From positions 1-64,000 of the forward strand of contig CAUYUJ010000163.1 in assembly GCA_963575745.1 (NCBI GenBank): a stretch of 64,000 nt of DNA, read 5' to 3'. A program made the translations under genes and the position numbers. Positions 59,608 through 64,000 of this stretch are shown in pieces (position 1 is the stretch's first letter; the number at the start of each line of letters is the position of its first letter). The notes beneath the pieces were generated by a model. It saw only the letters and a program-made list of their open reading frames with translations. It made no database searches and was not told the DNA's origin. Source of the stretch: Prorocentrum cordatum (lineage: Eukaryota > Sar > Dinophyceae > Prorocentrales > Prorocentraceae).

Positions 59608-59912
59608 TATCGGCGGCGAGCGAGGGGGAGAAGTGAGGAGGGGCGGGCCTTCTCAGAAGCCTCGGAAAAGTCCCCCGGCCTCCTGAGAAGTTTTTTGTAA
59701 GCCCTCCCCGAAGACAGGCGAAGCTTCTCGGAAGGCGCGAGGGCCTCTGAGACGTCCCGCCGCCGCCGCCGATCCTCCCATTCTCGTTCTCATTTCTCCT
59801 CCTCGCCGTTCTCCTTCTCCTCCTCCCATTCTCATTCTCGTCCCGCCGCCGCCGTTCTTCGGAGGAAGCCTTCTCCTCCTCACTTCCCCCCCCCTCGCTC
59901 GCCGCCGATCTG
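59608..59912. mobile_element. Family V element with TIR of about 30 bp
   Basis: ATCGGCGGCGAGCGAGGGGG then AGAAGTGAGGAG is inverted at the right end (CTCCTCACTTCC to CTCGCTCGCCGCCGAT). CGCCGCCGATCCTCCCATTC and the later CTCCCATTCTCATTCTCG are internal direct repeats. The end also occurs at 22400. Confidence 0.7.
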
Positions 59913-60044
59913 AGGTCGGGACCCGTCTGGCGGCGCCTTGTCGCTCGATAGCCCAACGGGCGGGGCGAGAACGCCGGGCCCGGCGTTGCGGCGGGCGTCG
60001 TTCTGGGTGCATCCGGCACGCTGTGTGAGGTTGGAAACTCAGCT

Positions 60045-60132
60045 CGGGAGACTCTCCATGGGGGGGGATCCCATGGGATCCCCCCCCTGGGATCCTATCC
60101 CCCCATGGGATCCCCCCCCATGAAGAGTCTCC
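60045..60132. mobile_element. Small palindromic element with GGATCCCATGGGATCC core
   Basis: CGGGAGACTCTCCATGGGGG and its inverse (CCCCCATGAAGAGTCTCCCG) bound the unit. The interior repeats GGGATCCCATGGGATCCC-like palindromes. Confidence 0.7.
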
Positions 60133-60423
60133 CGGTCAGCACGGGTGCGGTGGATCCGACGTCCGGGGGAGATCCGCTTCCCCAGACCTCGGGCGATACG
60201 ATCTTTTGCCAGCCGGCGAGTTTCTCCTCCATTCTGGCCACCGGGGGCCATCCTCGATCAGTGCCACCTTAAAACGGGTACTCGTTCACGGGTACTCTGG
60301 AACATTGCCGACAATTGCCGCTTTAGGGCCTCTTTTTGGCATTGCAGCGTTGCCCACATCGGGGAGGATTGGGTTCGCCCGGTCACTGGCCAAAGTACCC
60401 GTTGGTGCAGTCCCCATGAGGAA

Positions 60424-60453
60424 GGCGCTGTATACGTATACGTATACAGCGCC
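60424..60453. repeat. Perfect 30-bp palindrome
   Basis: GGCGCTGTATACGTA and its exact inverse, with no spacer. Confidence 0.95.
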
Positions 60454-60497
60454 GGATCTCAATATATTGAGCTCCGGGAGCTCAATATACGTATACG

Positions 60498-60533
60498 TGG
60501 TCCCGGAGCTCAATATATTGAGCTCCGGGACCA
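60498..60533. repeat. Perfect 36-bp palindrome
   Basis: TGGTCCCGGAGCTCAATA and its exact inverse, with no spacer. CTCAATATATTGAG also stands alone at 60458-60471. Confidence 0.95.
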
Positions 60534-60747
60534 TGAGACACGGATCAGGGACGAGGAGCAACCCCAGGTGAAGCGGCCGGGACTCGTGGGGCCAAGCCGC
60601 CCCCCCTCCCCAATCCTCGAGATCCTGGCGTCGCCAGTGCTTCAAGCTTGACGGGCCCGCTTTGCTTCGGGCCCCAGTTCGGGCCCCAGGGCCCTCGCGG
60701 ATCGATCCGGCTCGAGGACTGCCGCAGGAAGGTGGAGTTTGGGGCTC

Positions 60748-60912
60748 CAGATTCAGGAGGGGAAAAAACGCACAGATTCAATTAATCGTCGATCCCCAGG
60801 AAAATATGGAAAGATATGGGAAGTGGGGGGGAAGACAAAACCCCAGAAAATATGAGCAAATATGGGGAATCTTTTTATTTGTGTGTATTTATTTGTGTGT
60901 CCCAGGGCCCCT
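60748..60912 (+). mobile_element. Family D repeat, copy 7
   Basis: TTCAGGAGGGGAAAAAACGC, CAATTAATCGTCGATCCCC, AATATGGGGAATC and TTTGTGTGTCCCAGGGCCCC are all present. Confidence 0.8.
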
Positions 60913-60928
60913 TCACAGATGTGGTCTG

Positions 60929-61111
60929 CTACGACATCATTTTTTCGTGACGTCGGATCTCAGGGTCACTCCCTCCTCCCTCCCCCACGTAGCCGACGGC
61001 GGCGAAGACGGCTTCGACGACGAAGGCGGCGCCGCCGCCGACGGCGCGGACGCCGCCGAGCAAGATGCCGACGCCGATGTGCACCGGCGGCGACGCGCCA
61101 GTGACCTCCAT
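60929..61111 (-). CDS. Possible minus-strand exon with a hydrophobic segment
   Basis: The minus frame reads MEVTGASPPVHIGVGILLGG, VRAVGGGAAFVVEAVFAAVG and YVGEGGG. It has a Gly/Ala/Val-rich stretch that could be a membrane segment. A C-rich tract (complement of the G run at 61146) precedes it on that strand. GCC/GCG repetition could produce this by chance. Confidence 0.3.
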   Translation of the reverse strand: MEVTGASPPVHIGVGILLGGVRAVGGGAAFVVEAVFAAVGYVGEGGGSDPEIRRHEKMMS

Positions 61112-61578
61112 CGGTGGTGATGAAGCGGCGCGTGTCGGTCAGAAGGGGGGGGGGGTTGGAAAGGGGCGGCACGGACTGTGGCGCGTGCAGCTGTCTCCCA
61201 GGCGCCTCTCCTCGATGTGCGCTGGCGCCCCCTCTCGCACGGCAGCGCGGCGGAGGGTCCAGCCATGCTCCAGATTTCGCAATAAAGGGAGGGGGGTCTC
61301 ATTTCGGGGGGGGGGTCTCTTCCAGGCTACCTTGGAGGGCCTGGGGGGGTCTGGGGACGATGCTTTGGAGGGCTCTCCCACGGGGGAGGTCTGAGATGGC
61401 TCGTCTTGGAGGGTCCAGACCCCCCCCCTTGAGTTACGAAATCTGGAGTGCTCGAGCCGAGGTCTCCCGCCCGTCCGGCCCTCCTCTTTCGTCTCCCGGG
61501 CTTTATCGTCGGGGCGGCCCGGGGAGTGGAGACGCTGGGCGCTCGGCCCCAGGGCGGAGACCCGGGGGTCGGGCAGGA
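61112..61578. other. Unassigned spacer
   Basis: GGGGGGTCTGGGGACGATGC at 61346 and GGTCCAGACCCCCCCC at 61424 resemble family C ends with the GACGATGCTT flank of copy 2; the body of the element is missing. Confidence 0.4.
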
Positions 61579-61581
61579 GAG

Positions 61582-61637
<56 letters not shown>
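61579..61637. repeat. (GA)n tract abutting assembly gap
   Basis: Pure GA up to the first N; the gap was probably caused by this repeat. Confidence 0.9.
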
Positions 61638-61737
61638 NNNNNNNNNNNNNNNNNNNNNNNNNNNNNNNNNNNNNNNNNNNNNNNNNNNNNNNNNNNNNNN
61701 NNNNNNNNNNNNNNNNNNNNNNNNNNNNNNNNNNNNN
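61638..61737. other. Assembly gap, 100 N
   Basis: A round number of N bases indicates a placeholder of unknown true length. Confidence 0.98.
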
Positions 61738-61990
61738 CCTGAATCTGGAGGAAGTCTCAGGCGGGGGCCTCGTCTCTGAGTGAATTATGAGGAAGTCTCA
61801 GGCGGGAGCCCCCTCCCTGTGGGGCCCGCGGATTATCTCAGGCGGTAGCCCCCTCCTTATGGGGCCCGCGGTTCATGTTACTAATCCGAGCGGTTCGTCG
61901 GATTCCTGTAACTGTCGTCAATTTTTAGGATCTTCAGGCCTGAATATGGAGGAGGTCTCAGGCGGGAGCATCGTCTGTGAGTGAATTGCG
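61738..61990. repeat. Direct repeat with GGAAGTCTCAGGCGGG words
   Basis: CCTGAATCTGGAGGAAGTCT, CAGGCGGG and CGTCTCTGAGTGAATT occur at 61738-61789 and, diverged, at 61940-61986. The AAGTCTCAGGCG core is that of the family J tail. Confidence 0.7.
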
Positions 61991-62137
61991 AGTGAATTCG
62001 TGTTCCCAGAACACAATTCCCAGGCCACATTTTGAATGCCCGGAGCCAACTGTAGGCCACTTCGTGTTCGTCGTGTTCCCAGAGCGCTCTTCCTGGCACG
62101 TATCCACTGGAACGCACCCCTGGGCGCTTTACTCTGA

Positions 62138-62386
62138 AACGAGGACGCTGGCCGCACGGGCGTGTCGGACGAGCAGTGGTGGCTGCGCCTCTACGTCGTG
62201 TTCTCCCGCGCCACGTGCGTGCGGAACATGCTGATCCTGCGGCCGCCGCCGCGGGAGTTCCTGGAGCGAGGGCCGCCGGCGTCCTTGCGGAAGGCGCTGC
62301 TGGAGTTCGACAAGAGAGCGGTTTTGTCCAGGGCGGAGGCGGAGCAGTTCGCGGCAAAGCTGGGCTTCGTGCCGCCTCCCGCCTGA
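62138..62386 (+). CDS. SF1 helicase (Pif1/RecD-like) C-terminal exon
   Basis: One frame reads LRLYVVFSRATCVRNMLILR, then PPPREFLERGPPASLRKALL and EFDKRAVLSRAEAEQFAAKL before TGA. LYVVFSRAT is the conserved motif VI of superfamily 1 helicases of the Pif1/RecD type, whose Arg contacts ATP; such sequence in these proteins is followed by a short tail. Only this last part is present. An in-frame TGA at 62135 marks the upstream limit, so a splice acceptor or truncation lies between 62138 and about 62160. Family-level assignment is good; the earlier domains are not in the window. Confidence 0.6.
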   Translation, partial: NEDAGRTGVSDEQWWLRLYVVFSRATCVRNMLILRPPPREFLERGPPASLRKALLEFDKRAVLSRAEAEQFAAKLGFVPPPA

Positions 62387-63092
62387 GCGTGGCTGCGCCC
62401 CGCTCGAAGCCCGCGGGGTTGTCCCAACGGTTTGGTCTTGCGCGCCAGCGGCTCGCGGGGTGGCCCCGACAGCTTGGCCCGCGGGGTTGCCCCGGCGGCT
62501 GCGCGACGCGGCCATCAGAAAACGCGCCAGTCCAGTGCTGGCCGAGGCGGCGACGGCGCCGAGGAACATCGACTTGCTTGCCCCGCCCAGGGGGAGGGGG
62601 AGGTGCACGTAGAGAAGCGGCAGGAGGAAGATGAGGAGGGGGAGGGTATGGGGGAGGGCGATGATAAGGAGGAGGTGGAGAAGGAGGAGGGGGAGGTAGA
62701 CGGAGGGGGAAGGGAGAAATAGAAGAAGGAGGGGAAAGAGAGGGCAAAGGAGAGGGCGAGAGGAGGGTGTTTGCCATGGCCAGGACGAAAAGGAGAAGGG
62801 CACGCAAAACAGACTATCATGTGGGGTCCTTCCGTCGGAGAATTTGGGATTTTTTGTGTATTCTTGGGGCATTGTTAATTTAATCGCTTCAATCATTCCG
62901 CCGGCCAGGATTGTGCCCTCGCTGGCGTTTGGGCTTTTGGGGGCCTTTGGGGGTCCTCGTTGGGGGTTTCTTGGGGGCCTCGTGGGATGGTTTGTGCTTG
63001 CACGTGAAGGAAGTCAAGAGGGGGTTTTCAATCTGTCGCCCCTTTGGCTCCGCTCTTTCTTGCATCACATTGCTTCTCTGGTCCCGAGGCTG
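62387..63092. other. Unassigned spacer
   Basis: CGCGGGGTTGnCCC words and a (GGAGG)n-like purine stretch (62620-62760) follow the helicase. TTGGGGGCCTTTGGGGGTCC words come before the next ORF. No gene is supported. Confidence 0.35.
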
Positions 63093-63538
63093 ATGGCCGC
63101 GGTCGCCATCCCTGGCGGGGCGGCCGCGTTGCCGGCCTGGGCAGTGCTGGCTCTGGAGGCGCGGCGTTTTTCGCGCCGGGCTGGGGCCGGGGGCGGCCGA
63201 GCTGCCCAGACCTCTCGTGCCCTGCCTGCCCGGCGTGCCCGGAGGCGGCGGCGTGCGCGGCCTGCCCGGAGCTGGCGGTCTGCGCCGCCTGCCCAGCCTG
63301 CGAGCCGCCGCCGTTCGCGGCGTGCCCGGCGTGCGAGCCGCCGCCGTGCGCGGCCTGCCCGGCCTGCGAGGCTCGGGCGTGCCCTGAGCCGACGGCCGGG
63401 GAGAAGGCTGTGGAGAGGCTAGTGGGGGCGTTGCTGGGCGGCCTGGTGCACTGGCTGGTGGCAAAAATCGTCGGCCGCCGTCATGGCGGCACTCGTGGCG
63501 TGGCTCCGCGGCGACGCGGGGCGGGAGTGGTGGACTAA
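63093..63538 (+). CDS. Cys-Pro repeat ORF of retroelement type (ORF1), one frameshift
   Basis: The ORF starts MAAVAIPGGAAALPAWAVLA, a hydrophobic segment, and reaches LEARRF. The downstream frame reads FAPGWGRGRPSCPDLSCPAC and then repeats CPAC, CAAC and ACPACEPPP. It ends with a second hydrophobic stretch, LVGALLGGLVHWLVAKIVG, and TAA-type stop at 63536. The two frames join if the T run at 63167-63171 had one more T. Its last 56 bases overlap the start of the next ORF in another frame. I associate this ORF pair with dinoflagellate retroelements from general knowledge; the biochemical role of the Cys-Pro repeat is unknown. Confidence 0.6.
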
Positions 63539-64000
63539 GGCGCTCCCAGGCGAGCGCGTGGTCTGCCGCCTCGCCGACGAGGACGTTGACCACGAGCTGG
63601 TGCTGACGCACTACCCGGGGAGCGGACAGTGGTTTGTCCTGACCCCGGGCGTGGACATCTACGCTGAGGACCTGAGCTGCAGCGACCCAGAGAGCAGGCC
63701 CTCGCGGGCCCTCCCCTTGGCGCTGCGTGCTCGCAGGATGAGGAGGCTGTACCGCTTGCGGGAGCGACTGGGGCCCGACGAGCTGGGCGACGCGCGGCAG
63801 CGCGGTCGTGAGACGGCGCTCGAGCGGGACGCCACCCTGCCCGAGCCGAGGGAGGCCTCGGCCGCTGACGGCCAACAGGTCATCTGGCAGGAGGCCGCAG
63901 GCAGGCTGTCGGCCGGGAGGCGTGCCCGCTCGCTGCGCCTTGGCTCGGCCATGGGCCAGATGGGCGGGCGACGGCTGGAGGCCCCAAGGGCAGGACAGGC
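63483..64000 (+). CDS. Retroelement-type ORF2, open to window edge
   Basis: From the ATG the frame is open for 172 codons: MAALVAWLRGDAGREWWTKA, LPGERVVCRLADEDVDHELV, THYPGSGQWFVLTPGVDIYA, then an Arg/Glu-rich helix-like segment (RMRRLYRLRERLGPDELGDA). The WL-x-GD-x-x-x-x-WW start and the LTP-x-x-D-(I/L)Y-x-ED segment are of a type I associate with the start of dinoflagellate retroelement polyproteins upstream of the reverse transcriptase. That domain would lie beyond the edge. The overlap with ORF1 suggests coupled translation or a frameshift. Confidence 0.65.
   Translation, partial: MAALVAWLRGDAGREWWTKALPGERVVCRLADEDVDHELVLTHYPGSGQWFVLTPGVDIYAEDLSCSDPESRPSRALPLALRARRMRRLYRLRERLGPDELGDARQRGRETALERDATLPEPREASAADGQQVIWQEAAGRLSAGRRARSLRLGSAMGQMGGRRLEAPRAGQ

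Noticed and set aside
61881-62896. Minus-strand ORFs over the helicase exon
   Set aside because: They overlap a plus frame with a recognisable helicase motif and are Pro/Leu-rich in the adjoining purine tract.

Overview
The window reads as nuclear DNA of a dinoflagellate. The evidence is convergent rather than resting on one gene: a relict spliced-leader sequence sits just 5' of an intronless kinase-like gene; the reverse transcriptase / RNase H polyprotein (33.7-36.7 kb) and the Cys-Pro ORF with its overlapping second ORF at the right edge are of types I associate with dinoflagellate nuclear genomes; exons are short and isolated, with some apparent GA or GC donor sites; and the background is GC-rich with very little recognisable coding sequence. 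I cannot fix the species. A run of 100 N marks an assembly gap at 61638-61737.

Recognisable coding sequence is a small part of the window. From left to right: a frameshifted polypeptide GalNAc-transferase-like exon (44-1168); a small candidate terminal exon (6009-6126); a coiled-coil protein (11296-12081); an SL-derived pseudokinase retrogene (19158-20639); an Asp/His-rich ORF cut by a 191-bp inverted-repeat element that looks like an introner (24024-24668); a decayed retroelement (33692-36736); two exons of a PITH-domain gene about 4.5 kb apart (46246 and 50839), with a broken RING-H2 fragment between them; a helicase C-terminus (62138-62386); and two overlapping retroelement-type ORFs running off the right end (63093-64000). 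All of the better-supported coding features are on the plus strand; a few minus-strand ORFs are listed at low confidence.

The rest is a dense mosaic of short non-autonomous elements with terminal inverted repeats (TIRs). I define at least fifteen families by eye (lettered A-W) from repeated copies and/or inverted ends. Family B has three perfect 5-bp target-site duplications (TSDs) and one insertion whose empty site can be read in a paralogous copy of family R. Family E has 8-bp TSDs and also an empty-site paralogue. Family H has 5-bp TSDs. Nested insertions (B in A, B in R, B in C, H in C) give a relative order of activity. One TIR unit (family L) has been amplified into a roughly 2-kb, 121-bp-period satellite. 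A 1.2-kb foldback lies at 30.6-31.8 kb and perfect 30- and 36-bp palindromes at 60.42-60.53 kb.

Between the elements lie (GGA)n/(CCT)n tracts in both orientations, (GAT)n, (GAC)n, (TA)n and (GT)n tracts, a 102-bp tandem repeat interrupted by a 1.3-kb array of a 9-bp unit, two related arrays sharing a 76-101-bp unit, a 1.5-kb repeat in an AT-richer island (52.1-55.2 kb), and a composite block (GGA tract, unique segment, 85-bp repeats, tail, usually another GGA tract) present in several copies. There are no operons and no visible tRNA, rRNA or CRISPR genes. Most long ORFs here are low-complexity translations of microsatellites.
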